From Ruminococcaceae bacterium UBA3751 (GTDB lineage Bacteria; Bacillota; Clostridia; Oscillospirales; Acutalibacteraceae), in assembly GCA_002371215.1 (NCBI GenBank), contig DFGL01000032.1:1-9520 (forward strand): DNA of 9,520 bases, given 5' to 3'. Both the position numbers and the translations under genes were made by a program. Under the pieces are notes generated by a model. That model saw nothing but the letters and a program-made list of their open reading frames with translations. It searched no databases and was not told where the DNA came from. Below, piece after piece: positions 1 through 6,452 of the stretch; the stretch's first letter is position 1; each line of letters opens with the position of its first letter.

Positions 1-431
1 GTCTTATCCACATCAGCCAGATTTCTCATCAGAGAATCAAGACTCCGCAGGACGTTCTTAAGGTTGGCGATATCGTTAAGGCAATGATTATTGACGTTGA
101 TTATGAGAAGAAGAGAGTTTCTCTTTCAATAAAGGCAACTATTGACCCTGAGGATGAAGAACCTATAGAGATTCCCGAGGAAGAAGCTCCTGCAGAAGAA
201 GCTGCTCCGGTTGAAGAAGCTCCTGCAGAAGAAACTGCTCCGGTTGAGGAGGCTCCCGCTGAAGAGGCTGCTCCCGCTGAGGAAGCTCCTGCTGAAGAGG
301 CTGCTCCCGCTGAGGAAGCTCCTGCTGAAGAGGCTGCTCCCGCTGAGGAAGTTCCCGCTGAAGAGGCTGCTCCCGTTGAGGAGGCTCCCGCTGAAGAGGC
401 TGCTCCCGCCGAGGAAGAAGCTGCAGAATAA
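1..431 (+). CDS. S1 RNA-binding-domain protein, C-terminal part (30S ribosomal protein S1 or IspH-S1 fusion)
   Basis: The 5' end lies outside the window; the first complete codon begins at base 3. The first 45 or so residues are the second half of an S1 (OB-fold) RNA-binding domain, recognisable from GLIHISQIS-like residues, a VGD(I)VKA turn and the closing strand DYEKKRVSLSIKA. After it comes an acidic tail made only of Glu, Ala, Pro and a few Val and Thr, encoded by a 33-bp tandem repeat. Such tails end the multi-S1-domain proteins of many Clostridia, where the S1 repeats can be fused behind IspH (HMB-PP reductase). With one half domain visible I cannot tell S1 proper, the IspH fusion and another S1-domain protein apart. 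Known role of the family: binding single-stranded RNA during translation. The stop at 429-431 is followed 11 bases later by a terminator hairpin, so this is probably the last gene of its transcript. Confidence 0.8.
   Translation, partial: LIHISQISHQRIKTPQDVLKVGDIVKAMIIDVDYEKKRVSLSIKATIDPEDEEPIEIPEEEAPAEEAAPVEEAPAEETAPVEEAPAEEAAPAEEAPAEEAAPAEEAPAEEAAPAEEVPAEEAAPVEEAPAEEAAPAEEEAAE
180..410 (+). repeat. Seven tandem copies of a 33-bp coding repeat (EEAPAEEAAPV/A)
   Basis: Seven in-frame 33-bp units begin at 180, 213, 246, 279, 312, 345 and 378. Each encodes the 11-residue unit EEAPAEEAAPV or ...A. Copies 4 and 5 (279-344) are identical at the nucleotide level and copies 1 and 2 differ at one base. 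Copies 1-2 use GAA/GCA/CCG codons while copies 3-7 use GAG/GCT/CCC, so there seem to be two separate expansion events. The unit length is a multiple of three, so copy-number change would keep the frame. The encoded tail is low-complexity and strongly negative, and is likely disordered. Confidence 0.95.
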
Positions 432-442
432 TTACATAATTA

Positions 443-471
443 AAGGCTGTCTTTTAAGGCAGCCTTATTTT
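443..471 (+). terminator. Intrinsic terminator after the S1-domain gene
   Basis: AAGGCTG (443-449) pairs perfectly with CAGCCTT (460-466). The stem can extend inward by a T-G and a C-G pair around a TTTTAA loop. A short T-rich stretch (ATTTT, 467-471) follows. The T run is modest, so some readthrough into the downstream DNA repair gene is possible. Confidence 0.75.
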
Positions 472-473
472 GT

Positions 474-494
474 AGGGGAGGGGTTCCGCTCCCT
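474..494. repeat. Short GC-rich hairpin, possible interspersed repeat
   Basis: In an otherwise AT-rich gap, AGGGGAG (474-480) can pair with CTCCCT (489-494), with one bulged G, around a GGGTTCCG loop. No T run follows, so it is not a standard terminator. Its composition contrasts with the flanks. Small G-run hairpins introduced by TTGTAGGGG occur as dispersed intergenic repeats in Clostridia; assigning this one to such a family is inference from memory and was not searched. Confidence 0.4.
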
Positions 495-516
495 ATCGTT
501 GTATTAAAGGTGTTTT

Positions 517-1200
517 ATGGATAATAATGAAATAATTAAAAGACTCAACGCTTTGCAGGATACAAAGTACCGCGATTTTCAGAGTAAGCTTATTCCCGAT
601 ACCAAGGCAGAGTTCATCGGAGTCCGCACTTCCGAGCTGAGAAAGCTTGCCAAAGAGCTGATTAAGGAGGGTAAAACCGATAACTTTTTAAGCGTCCTTC
701 CCCATAAGTATTTTGACGAAAATCAACTCCACGCCTTCATTATCAGCGGAATAAAGGATTTTGATATGTGCGTTAAAGAGGTTGAACGCTTTTTGCCTTA
801 CGTTGATAACTGGGCAACCTGCGACCAGATGTCGCCCAAGGTTTTTAAAAAGGAAAAAAAGGCGCTCTTGCCGTATATCAATAAGTGGATTAAATCCGGT
901 AAAACCTATACGGTGCGCTTTGGAATGGGTATGTTAATGCAGCATTTTCTCGGGGAGAATTTTGAAATTAAGTATGCCCGAGCGGTTGCCTGTGTTAAAA
1001 GCGATGAGTATTATATAAAAATGATGCAGGCGTGGTATTTTGCAACGGCGCTCGCTAAAAACTATGATGAGGTTCTGCCGTTTATTGAAAATAAAACGCT
1101 TGAAAAATGGACTCATAACAAAACTATTCAGAAAGCCATCGAAAGCTACCGCATAACCGATGAGCAAAAAGCATATCTCAAAACACTGAAGATAAAATAA
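517..1200 (+). CDS. AlkD-like DNA alkylation repair protein (DNA glycosylase)
   Basis: This 227-residue, all-helical protein belongs to the AlkD/AlkC-type DNA alkylation repair family, built from HEAT-like repeats that wrap the DNA duplex and release bulky or cationic alkylpurines without flipping the base. The active-site pattern of Bacillus cereus AlkD can be matched: Trp99 and Asp103 in NWATCDQ (Trp109/Asp113 in AlkD), Arg134 in YTVRFGM (Arg148), and Trp173 in QAWYFA (Trp187). The 4-residue W-D spacing and the 39-residue R-W spacing both agree with AlkD. VRTSELRKLAKEL (36-48) is the conserved N-terminal helix region. The length is usual for the family. An AAAGG (506-510) lies 6 bases before the ATG. 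I see no good promoter in the 85-base gap, so it may depend on readthrough or a weak promoter. It acts in the cytoplasm and ends at a strong terminator shared with a converging gene. Confidence 0.9.
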   Translation: MDNNEIIKRLNALQDTKYRDFQSKLIPDTKAEFIGVRTSELRKLAKELIKEGKTDNFLSVLPHKYFDENQLHAFIISGIKDFDMCVKEVERFLPYVDNWATCDQMSPKVFKKEKKALLPYINKWIKSGKTYTVRFGMGMLMQHFLGENFEIKYARAVACVKSDEYYIKMMQAWYFATALAKNYDEVLPFIENKTLEKWTHNKTIQKAIESYRITDEQKAYLKTLKIK

Positions 1201-1202
1201 AA

Positions 1203-1251
1203 GACAGGTAACCGTGTTTTCCGAAAGGAAACGGCAACCTGCCTTTTTTTT
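1203..1251. terminator. Strong, probably bidirectional terminator between convergent genes
   Basis: CAGGT (1205-1209) pairs with ACCTG (1237-1241), CCG (1212-1214) with CGG (1232-1234), and TTTCC (1218-1222) with GGAAA (1227-1231), closing a GAAA tetraloop with a small internal loop and a bulge. Eight T follow on the plus strand (1244-1251). On the minus strand the hairpin is followed by a T-rich stretch (complement of 1192-1202), so it can also end the cyclophilin transcript. The cyclophilin stop codon (1250-1252) overlaps the T run. Confidence 0.88.
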
Positions 1252-1834
1252 ATTCTGTTATTTCTATTGTTTCAATTACAACGTCGTAAACGGGTTTGTC
1301 ACCCATCGCTGTCTGAACGTTCGCTATGTCCTCAAGAACGTCCTTGCCGTCAATAATCTGCCCGAATACCGTGTGGTGAAAATCAAGCCACGGCGTTCCG
1401 CCGACTGCCTTGTAATTATCTATGCACTCTCTCGGATAGCCGCTGTCCGTAAGGCTTTCCATCTGCTCAAGCATCTGCGGCGGAGCCGTCTTTGCCTGAA
1501 CGATGAAAAACTGCGAGCCGTTTGTGTTGGGACCTGCATTAGCCATTGAAAGCGCGCCGTAATAGTTGTGAGCGTCAACGCTGAATTCATCCTCAAACGG
1601 TGAGCCCCAGATGCTTTCGCCGCCCGTGCCCGTACCGTTCGGGTCGCCGCCCTGAATCATAAAGTCCTTTATAACTCTGTGGAAAATCAGACCGTTATAG
1701 TAGCCGTTTTTAGCGTGGGTTGTAAAGTTTTCAACCGCCTTAGGAGCGATTTCGGGGAAAAGCACGAAGCTCATATCCCCGCGGTTTGTTTTAAAAGTTG
1801 CTTTAATTCCGTCTTTAATTTCAAGCTGGTTCAT
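1250..1834 (-). CDS. Cyclophilin-type peptidyl-prolyl cis-trans isomerase
   Basis: A 194-residue single-domain cyclophilin that catalyses cis-trans isomerisation of Xaa-Pro bonds. The core motifs are all present: FHRVIKDFMIQGGDPNGTG (51-69) with catalytic Arg53 plus Phe58 and Gln61, NGSQFFI (105-111) with Phe110, and PWLDFHHTVFGQI (148-160) with the Trp149 and His154 equivalents of human CypA Trp121/His126. There is no signal peptide, so it should be cytoplasmic. An insertion of roughly 30 residues (about 115-147, with Pro, Gln and Met-rich parts) sits between the FFI strand and the WLD motif; it makes the protein longer than a minimal bacterial PpiB and is seen in some other Clostridial cyclophilins. 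The ATG is preceded by GAGAAAGG (complement of 1842-1849), which overlaps the stop of the upstream GH2 gene; the 13-base gap indicates cotranscription. A substrate link to the neighbouring exporter is conjecture. Confidence 0.95.
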   Translation of the reverse strand: MNQLEIKDGIKATFKTNRGDMSFVLFPEIAPKAVENFTTHAKNGYYNGLIFHRVIKDFMIQGGDPNGTGTGGESIWGSPFEDEFSVDAHNYYGALSMANAGPNTNGSQFFIVQAKTAPPQMLEQMESLTDSGYPRECIDNYKAVGGTPWLDFHHTVFGQIIDGKDVLEDIANVQTAMGDKPVYDVVIETIEITE

Positions 1835-1847
1835 ATTTTTGCCTTTC

Positions 1848-3545
1848 TCAGAGTTTTACTCTGCTGTTGATTTCCTGAAGCACCTCTTTATCTATTTTAA
1901 GCACCTTGCGGTCATAGGTCATAAGGCCGTTAAGCTCGTCCTCAACATCCGTAACCTGAGTATAAACCGTTGCGGAAAGTCCTTTCGGAATCTGAGGGAT
2001 AATAGTTTTATTGAAGAGCTTTGAATATGCCTTTGTAACGCCTTCCTTAGATTTATAGATTTTATAGCCGAACATCTTATCGTTAAAGGTGTGGCCCTTT
2101 GCCCTTATTGAAAAGCCGCCGAATTCCGTAAGAAGCCACGGCTTGTCGCCCTGCTTAACTATAATCGGGGTAAAGTAAATGTGCTTTGAAATAACGTCGG
2201 TAACGCCTCTGTCGTGCCAGCCGGAAGCGCTGTCAACAGTTCTCGTTTTATCCCATTCCTTAAGAAGATTATATGCCTTAGCGGAGTCAAACTGACCCCA
2301 TCCCTCGTTAAACGGTACCCATAGCGCAATGCAGGGACAGTTATAAAGCGCGTCCACCATTTCGCGCAGCTCTTTATAGTAAAGCTCGCGCGCTTTTTCG
2401 TTAGTTCTGTGGAATTTTTTATAATCCGTATCGTCAAGATTAACGCCGATAAACGGAATTGCGCTGACTTCAAGCCCGTACTTACCGCCGCCGTTAATCA
2501 TATCCTGCCAAACGAGAATACCGTTAACGTCGCAGTAATGGTACCAGAGCATCGGCTCAATTTTAATATGCTTTCTCAGCATATTAAAGCCGCATTCCTT
2601 TGCGGTTTTAATATCAAATTCCATAGCCTCATTGCTCGGCGGGGTTAAAAATCCGTCGGGATAATAACCCTGGTCAAGCAGTCCGTTGTGGAAATACGGC
2701 TTATTATTGAGAAAGAGCCTCGGAACTCCGTTTTCATCTGTTCCCGTTGAGAATTTTCTCATTCCGAAATAGGATTTAACCGTATCCTTGCCGTATTTAA
2801 ACGTTAAGCCGTAGAGGAACGGACTTTCGGGCGACCAGGATTTGAAGGACGGAATTTTTATCGTGGTATCGGTTGTGTCGGCAATAATATCGTCGCCGTC
2901 GTAAACAGTAATCTGAACGTTTTCAGCGCCGTCAAATTCAAAACTTACCTGTTCATTATCGTAATCGGGAGTGATTTTTACGCCCTTTATGTATTTTTCG
3001 GGAGTGCTTTCAAGCCATACGCTCTGCCAGATACCGCTCTGCGGGGAATACCATATTCCGCCGCGCTTCGTTTTCTGTTTGCCGCGGGAGTATTCGTTTT
3101 CCTCGCATAAATCGCGAACGATAACGCCGAGCGTGTTGTTGCCTTCGTTTAGATAATCGGTTAATTCAAGAGTAAACGCTGTATATCCGCCGTGGTGCTC
3201 GCCAACGAATTTGCCGTTTAAAAGTACCTTTGCAATCTGGTCAACAGCACCGAAATTGATGAAAACTCTGCCTTTGTTAAAGCCCTCGGGCAGGGTGAAT
3301 TCCTTTTTATAAACAAGATATTCGTTTGCCTTTAAAACGCGGTTAACTCCTGAAAGCGGGCTTTCGGGCGAAAACGGAACCGTGATTTTATATTTATAAC
3401 TTTCGGGTATTTCCTCGCTGTCCGTAAAAGCGAGCTCCCATTCGCCGTTAAGGTTTAAATAGCTGTCGCGCTTAAACTGAGGCCTCGGATATTCCGGAAG
3501 CGGCGCCTTTTTGTTTAAATCTTCTCCCCATTTTGTGTAAAGCAT
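1848..3545 (-). CDS. Glycoside hydrolase family 2 protein (beta-galactosidase/beta-glucuronidase-like)
   Basis: This 565-residue retaining exo-glycosidase has the three-domain GH2 core: a jelly-roll sugar-binding domain (about 25-180, with NLNGEWELAF and the GKFVGEHHGGYTAF loop), an Ig-like domain (about 185-265) and a TIM barrel (about 275-560). The predicted acid/base is Glu414 in PFNEGWGQ and the nucleophile Glu474 in LLTEFGG. The C-terminal segment YTQVTDVEDELNGLMTYDR (528-546) is typical of compact GH2 enzymes that end after the barrel. It is far shorter than E. coli LacZ (about 1,020 residues). No signal peptide or anchor is present, so it should act in the cytoplasm on an imported or internal glycoside. 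Which sugar it removes cannot be read from the sequence; I do not see a clear beta-glucuronidase NxK signature. Its ATG directly abuts the TAA of the ABC transporter gene (no intervening base), implying translational coupling, with GGAGG 8 bases before the start. Confidence 0.92.
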   Translation of the reverse strand: MLYTKWGEDLNKKAPLPEYPRPQFKRDSYLNLNGEWELAFTDSEEIPESYKYKITVPFSPESPLSGVNRVLKANEYLVYKKEFTLPEGFNKGRVFINFGAVDQIAKVLLNGKFVGEHHGGYTAFTLELTDYLNEGNNTLGVIVRDLCEENEYSRGKQKTKRGGIWYSPQSGIWQSVWLESTPEKYIKGVKITPDYDNEQVSFEFDGAENVQITVYDGDDIIADTTDTTIKIPSFKSWSPESPFLYGLTFKYGKDTVKSYFGMRKFSTGTDENGVPRLFLNNKPYFHNGLLDQGYYPDGFLTPPSNEAMEFDIKTAKECGFNMLRKHIKIEPMLWYHYCDVNGILVWQDMINGGGKYGLEVSAIPFIGVNLDDTDYKKFHRTNEKARELYYKELREMVDALYNCPCIALWVPFNEGWGQFDSAKAYNLLKEWDKTRTVDSASGWHDRGVTDVISKHIYFTPIIVKQGDKPWLLTEFGGFSIRAKGHTFNDKMFGYKIYKSKEGVTKAYSKLFNKTIIPQIPKGLSATVYTQVTDVEDELNGLMTYDRKVLKIDKEVLQEINSRVKL

Positions 3546-5237
3546 TTATTTTTCCTCCGTTACAATTTTGCCCTCCTCAATCTGAATATGCTTATTACAG
3601 ATTTCAAGGGCTGCCTTTTTGTGTGAAACTATAATACAGGTTTTATTATTAAGCTCCTTGAGGTTAGTCAAAAAGCGCTTTTCCGTTTCCTCATCCAGTG
3701 CCGAGGTTGCCTCGTCAAGCAGAATGATGGGTGAATCCGAAAGGAGTGAGCGCGCTATTGCAAGGCGCTGAAGCTGTCCTTCTGAAAGACCTATTCCGCG
3801 TTCGCCGATTACGGTTTCAAGTCCGTCGGGCAGTGAAGTGATAAACTCATCCGCACAGGAAATGCGTACGGCCTCGTCAATCTCTTCCTGAGAGGCGTCT
3901 GAATTAATAAAGGTAAGGTTTTCCCTGATTGTTCCCGAAAGCAGGAAGTTGCCCTGCGGGACGTAGGAAAACAGTCTTCTGGTTTCATAACTTACGGGTA
4001 TTTCGTTATCGCTGCAGATAAGCTTTATATTGCCGTCCTGAACCTTGAAAACGCCGAGAAGGAGCTTCAAAAGAGTGCTCTTTCCTATTCCCGATATTCC
4101 CATAATTGCAACAAAGTCTCCCTTATTTATTGAAAGCGAGGTGTTATCAAGAATAATGTCTCTGTCGTATTTAAAGGATATATCGTTAAAGTCAATTGAT
4201 TTAAGCGAGGAATATACGTTTGTAACATTGATGTTTACGTTGCTGATTTTTGCCTCATCGGGAAGCTGTTCAATTTCAATAAGTCTTTCTGCGGAAGCGA
4301 GAAGAGTAAAATACTGCGGCATAAGCGCCGAGAGTTGAGCGAAGGGCGACTGAATCTGGTTAACGAGCTGAAGCATAGCTGTAACGGTACCGTAATCAAG
4401 TCCGTTAATAAGCCTGTAGCCGCCGAAGGCAAGCGCAAAAATGTAGCCGATGTTAAAAACAAAGCTTATTCCCGCGTTGGCGCTGATTGAGAAAAAACGC
4501 CTTTTCATTTTTACTATGTAGTTTTCCTTCTGAAGCTCGTCAGCCTTGTCGAGTACCTTTTCTTCAACTGAGAAAGCCTTAACAACGAGCAGGCTGGTAA
4601 GTACCTCCTGAATGAAGGAGCGGGTTTTACCCTCGGTTTCCTGTACCTTTTTGTGAAGGTGTTTAAGCTTTTTGCGGAAAATCTGAGTTGAAAAAAAGAT
4701 AAACAGTCCGCCGACAAGAAATACAAGCGCGAATACCCTGTCAATATAAACAAGGTACGCAAAGGCGCAGAGCATTTTTGTTACAACAAGAACTACGCTC
4801 GGCAGCAGGGTGGTGAACCCGTCGGCAATAACGCTTACGTCGTTGAACATTCTGTTTTGAAGCTCGCCCGTGTGGTATTTTGTAATAGCGGAATAATCCT
4901 TTTTGGCGTAAACCTTAAGCATATGCTGCTTTAGTATCCACTCAACCCTTGCCCTGCAGCGCTCAACCGAGCTTCGCGATATAAGGTTAAGCGTAAGCTG
5001 AAGCAAAAGCAAAGCGAGAAATCCGCCTGCAAAAATAAGAACTTTTTTTAAATCCTTATCCTGAACTGCGGCGTTGATTATGTTTTTTGAAAAACCCGCG
5101 TACACTATTGAAAGCACTGCAAGAATGACGTTTACGAAAACCTGAATCAGGATTTTTCCCGTTTGTGATTTACAGATAGAGTAAACCCATTTCAGCGTTT
5201 CAATATCGGATTTTGAAAATCTGTTTTTTAAACTCAT
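3546..5237 (-). CDS. ABC exporter, fused membrane and ATP-binding domains
   Basis: A 563-residue half-transporter of the exporter type that would work as a dimer in the membrane. Six hydrophobic segments lie at about 28-50, 66-88, 143-165, 168-186, 253-275 and 288-312. The ATPase domain (about 347-563) carries Walker A GISGIGKST (380-388), Q-loop Gln428 in YVPQGNF, signature LSEGQ (484-488), Walker B IILLDE (504-509) with catalytic Glu509, the D-loop SALD, and switch His539 in IIVSHK. All catalytic residues are intact. There is no N-terminal C39 peptidase domain, so any leader cleavage would have to come from a separate enzyme; the S24/S26-type peptidase immediately upstream is the obvious candidate. 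The substrate cannot be told from sequence; peptide or lipid-like cargo are both usual for this architecture. The start lies 3 bases after the peptidase stop, and the nearest AAAGG is 13 bases upstream, so translation probably relies partly on coupling. Confidence 0.92.
   Translation of the reverse strand: MSLKNRFSKSDIETLKWVYSICKSQTGKILIQVFVNVILAVLSIVYAGFSKNIINAAVQDKDLKKVLIFAGGFLALLLLQLTLNLISRSSVERCRARVEWILKQHMLKVYAKKDYSAITKYHTGELQNRMFNDVSVIADGFTTLLPSVVLVVTKMLCAFAYLVYIDRVFALVFLVGGLFIFFSTQIFRKKLKHLHKKVQETEGKTRSFIQEVLTSLLVVKAFSVEEKVLDKADELQKENYIVKMKRRFFSISANAGISFVFNIGYIFALAFGGYRLINGLDYGTVTAMLQLVNQIQSPFAQLSALMPQYFTLLASAERLIEIEQLPDEAKISNVNINVTNVYSSLKSIDFNDISFKYDRDIILDNTSLSINKGDFVAIMGISGIGKSTLLKLLLGVFKVQDGNIKLICSDNEIPVSYETRRLFSYVPQGNFLLSGTIRENLTFINSDASQEEIDEAVRISCADEFITSLPDGLETVIGERGIGLSEGQLQRLAIARSLLSDSPIILLDEATSALDEETEKRFLTNLKELNNKTCIIVSHKKAALEICNKHIQIEEGKIVTEEK
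3554..3558 (-). promoter_or_regulatory. Ribosome binding site of the GH2 gene inside the ABC exporter gene
   Basis: GGAGG on the minus strand lies 8 bases before the GH2 ATG and within the last codons of the exporter gene. It supports ATG 3543-3545 as the start, directly following the TAA at 3546-3548. Confidence 0.8.
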
Positions 5238-5240
5238 TTA

Positions 5241-5690
5241 TCAATTGTTTCCTTTTAAAACTCTTTTGATTTTTGCCGCAGCTCTCTCCATAAACAGAAG
5301 GGCGGGGCGGATGGGATAAAGGCCTGTCCAGATACGGGAGTATATTTTTTGCAGAGTACCGTTTTGGCAGTCAATATAATGCTTTCCGTTTTTATAAAAG
5401 CCCGCAAGAACTCCGCAAATCATATCGTCCGTAACGTATTCTTTTCTCAGGCAGTTATCGCCTATAATTATGTAATGGTCAGGATGTACCTCGATAACAC
5501 GGTGCAGAATATATTTTCCGTTGTCCTCATAAAGCGCAATATCGTATTTTTTCAGCCTTTCTTTCGGCTTGATAACGATAATATTGTCCTTCTGATGATG
5601 TATAAGCGGCCACATTGAGCGGCCTGCGGTAAAGCTTGTATATTTGCCCGTCTCCTCAAGTATTTCCCTGACGGAGCTGTTTTCATTCAT
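5241..5690 (-). CDS. S24/S26-family peptidase, signal-peptidase-like (Ser/His type)
   Basis: A 149-residue protein resembling the catalytic core of type I signal peptidases. It has box B GRSMWPLI (23-30) with probable nucleophile Ser25, a partner strand YILHRVIEV (60-68) with His63 where bacterial LepB has a catalytic Lys, and the GDN motif (77-79) in YIIIGDNCLR. The Ser/His arrangement is that of the ER/archaeal/SipW type. Unlike true signal peptidases, it has no N-terminal membrane anchor before the Ser; only the C-terminal part (about 116-140) is moderately hydrophobic and amphipathic. It may act in the cytoplasm or at the inner membrane face. Placement directly before an ABC exporter suggests processing of the exported substrate. 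I recall similar small S24/S26 proteins next to ABC transporters in Clostridia, sometimes with PqqD-like and nucleotidyltransferase genes; neither is in this window. ATG at 5690 is chosen for the AAAGGA 8 bases upstream. Confidence 0.85.
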   Translation of the reverse strand: MNENSSVREILEETGKYTSFTAGRSMWPLIHHQKDNIIVIKPKERLKKYDIALYEDNGKYILHRVIEVHPDHYIIIGDNCLRKEYVTDDMICGVLAGFYKNGKHYIDCQNGTLQKIYSRIWTGLYPIRPALLFMERAAAKIKRVLKGNN

Positions 5691-5705
5691 AGCATTTTTC
5701 CTTTA

Positions 5706-5720
5706 TATATTATTAATATA
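5706..5720. repeat. AT-only palindrome over the predicted start point of the peptidase-exporter transcript
   Basis: TATATTA (5706-5712) and TAATATA (5714-5720) form a perfect 7+1+7 palindrome between the -10 box and the ribosome binding site. It is centred at 5713, about where transcription should begin. It could be an operator, but pure A/T sequence makes chance symmetry likely. Confidence 0.3.
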
Positions 5721-5749
5721 ATTATATCAACTATTAAAGGATAATGCAA
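5721..5749 (-). promoter_or_regulatory. Sigma-A promoter of the peptidase-ABC-GH2-cyclophilin operon
   Basis: Read on the minus strand, a -35 TTGCAT (5749-5744) is separated by exactly 17 bases from a perfect -10 TATAAT (5726-5721). The predicted start point is near 5714, and AAAGGA (5704-5699) and the ATG at 5690 follow. The promoter occupies the 63-base gap just downstream of the gatD stop. No terminator hairpin is visible there, so gatD transcripts may also run into this operon. Confidence 0.82.
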
Positions 5750-5753
5750 TAAG

Positions 5754-6452
5754 TTATTTAAAGCGGTGTATCAGCTGAAGGTTGCAGCGGTTTTCAAGTT
5801 CGTCGTCAATGGGGGATAACTCGTCGCCCGTCGCTCTTTTAAGTATTTCGTCCGCAAGGCGCGGGTTTTTCGGCAGAACGGGACCGTGCGCATAGGTGCA
5901 AAACGTGTTTTTAAATAGCAGTCCCTCGGTTTCGTCTTCTCCGTTGTTGCCGAAGCCCGAAATCACCTTCCCGAGCGGCTCAAGTCCGTTAAGGTACGTT
6001 TTTCCGCTGTGGTTTTCAAAGCCTGCTGCAGTGCCGAAAGGAGTCTTGAAAACGATATTTCCTATCATCCTTTTTTCTCCGCCGAGGGTGTAAAACGGAA
6101 GAGCACAGCTGAGGTGCAGGATGTCCCCGTCTGTTGTTTTATAATATTCCCCGAGGAGTTGGAAACCGCCGCATATTGTAAGGAGCGTTTTGCCTGAATT
6201 TACGGCATAGCGCAGCATATCGCCCTTTTTGCGTAAATCGCGGGAGATTATTTTCATCTCCTTGTCCTGTCCGCCGCCTATGAACATCAAGTCAAAATCG
6301 CTTATGGTATCTCCTATGCCGATATTCTTTACGTCGGTTTTGTATCCTCGTTCTTCAAGGCGTTTAACTATGCATAATATATTTCCGCTGTCTCCGTAAA
6401 GGCTCAGCTCCTTCGGGTAAAGGTGAACAATTTTTATCTTTTTTACTCCCAA
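5754..6452 (-). CDS. gatD: GatD, glutamine amidotransferase subunit of lipid II isoglutaminyl synthase
   Basis: A 232-residue class I (triad-type) glutamine amidotransferase of the GATase family. It hydrolyses glutamine and passes ammonia to MurT, which amidates the alpha-carboxyl of D-Glu in lipid II to D-isoglutamine. The nucleophile Cys94 is in LTICGGFQLLG (91-101), the catalytic His189 in YAHGPVLPKNP (187-197), and Arg128 in GGEKRMIG (124-131). These fall at the same numbers as Cys94, His189 and Arg128 of Staphylococcus aureus GatD, as I recall them. The N-terminal IKIVHLYPKELSLYGDSGN is highly characteristic. The start is a TTG that overlaps the last codons of murT by 10 bases; a GGAGG lies 9 bases upstream. 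There is no nearby in-frame ATG that would keep the conserved first strand. It acts in the cytoplasm at the membrane-bound lipid II stage. Confidence 0.96.
   Translation of the reverse strand: MGVKKIKIVHLYPKELSLYGDSGNILCIVKRLEERGYKTDVKNIGIGDTISDFDLMFIGGGQDKEMKIISRDLRKKGDMLRYAVNSGKTLLTICGGFQLLGEYYKTTDGDILHLSCALPFYTLGGEKRMIGNIVFKTPFGTAAGFENHSGKTYLNGLEPLGKVISGFGNNGEDETEGLLFKNTFCTYAHGPVLPKNPRLADEILKRATGDELSPIDDELENRCNLQLIHRFK

Noticed and set aside
211..507. Open frame rich in Lys, Leu and Arg across the 33-bp repeats
   Set aside because: It is the shifted reading of the acidic tail repeat. Because the unit is a multiple of three, alternative frames stay open too; composition is artificial and no ribosome binding site is seen.
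1849..1863. Small inverted repeat CAGAG-TTTTA-CTCTG at the end of the GH2 gene
   Set aside because: Only a 5-bp stem, inside the coding end, and no T run on the minus strand, so it is not a terminator between the GH2 and cyclophilin genes.
2159..2473. Second minus-strand open frame inside the GH2 gene
   Set aside because: Shadow frame in the TIM-barrel coding region; the GH2 frame has both catalytic glutamates and no frameshift.
3546..5690. Full RiPP or bacteriocin biosynthetic cluster
   Set aside because: Only an exporter and a peptidase-like gene are present; no precursor peptide, immunity gene, PqqD-like protein or modifying enzyme is visible, and the radical SAM gene at 8559 is of the housekeeping YhcC type in a separate operon.
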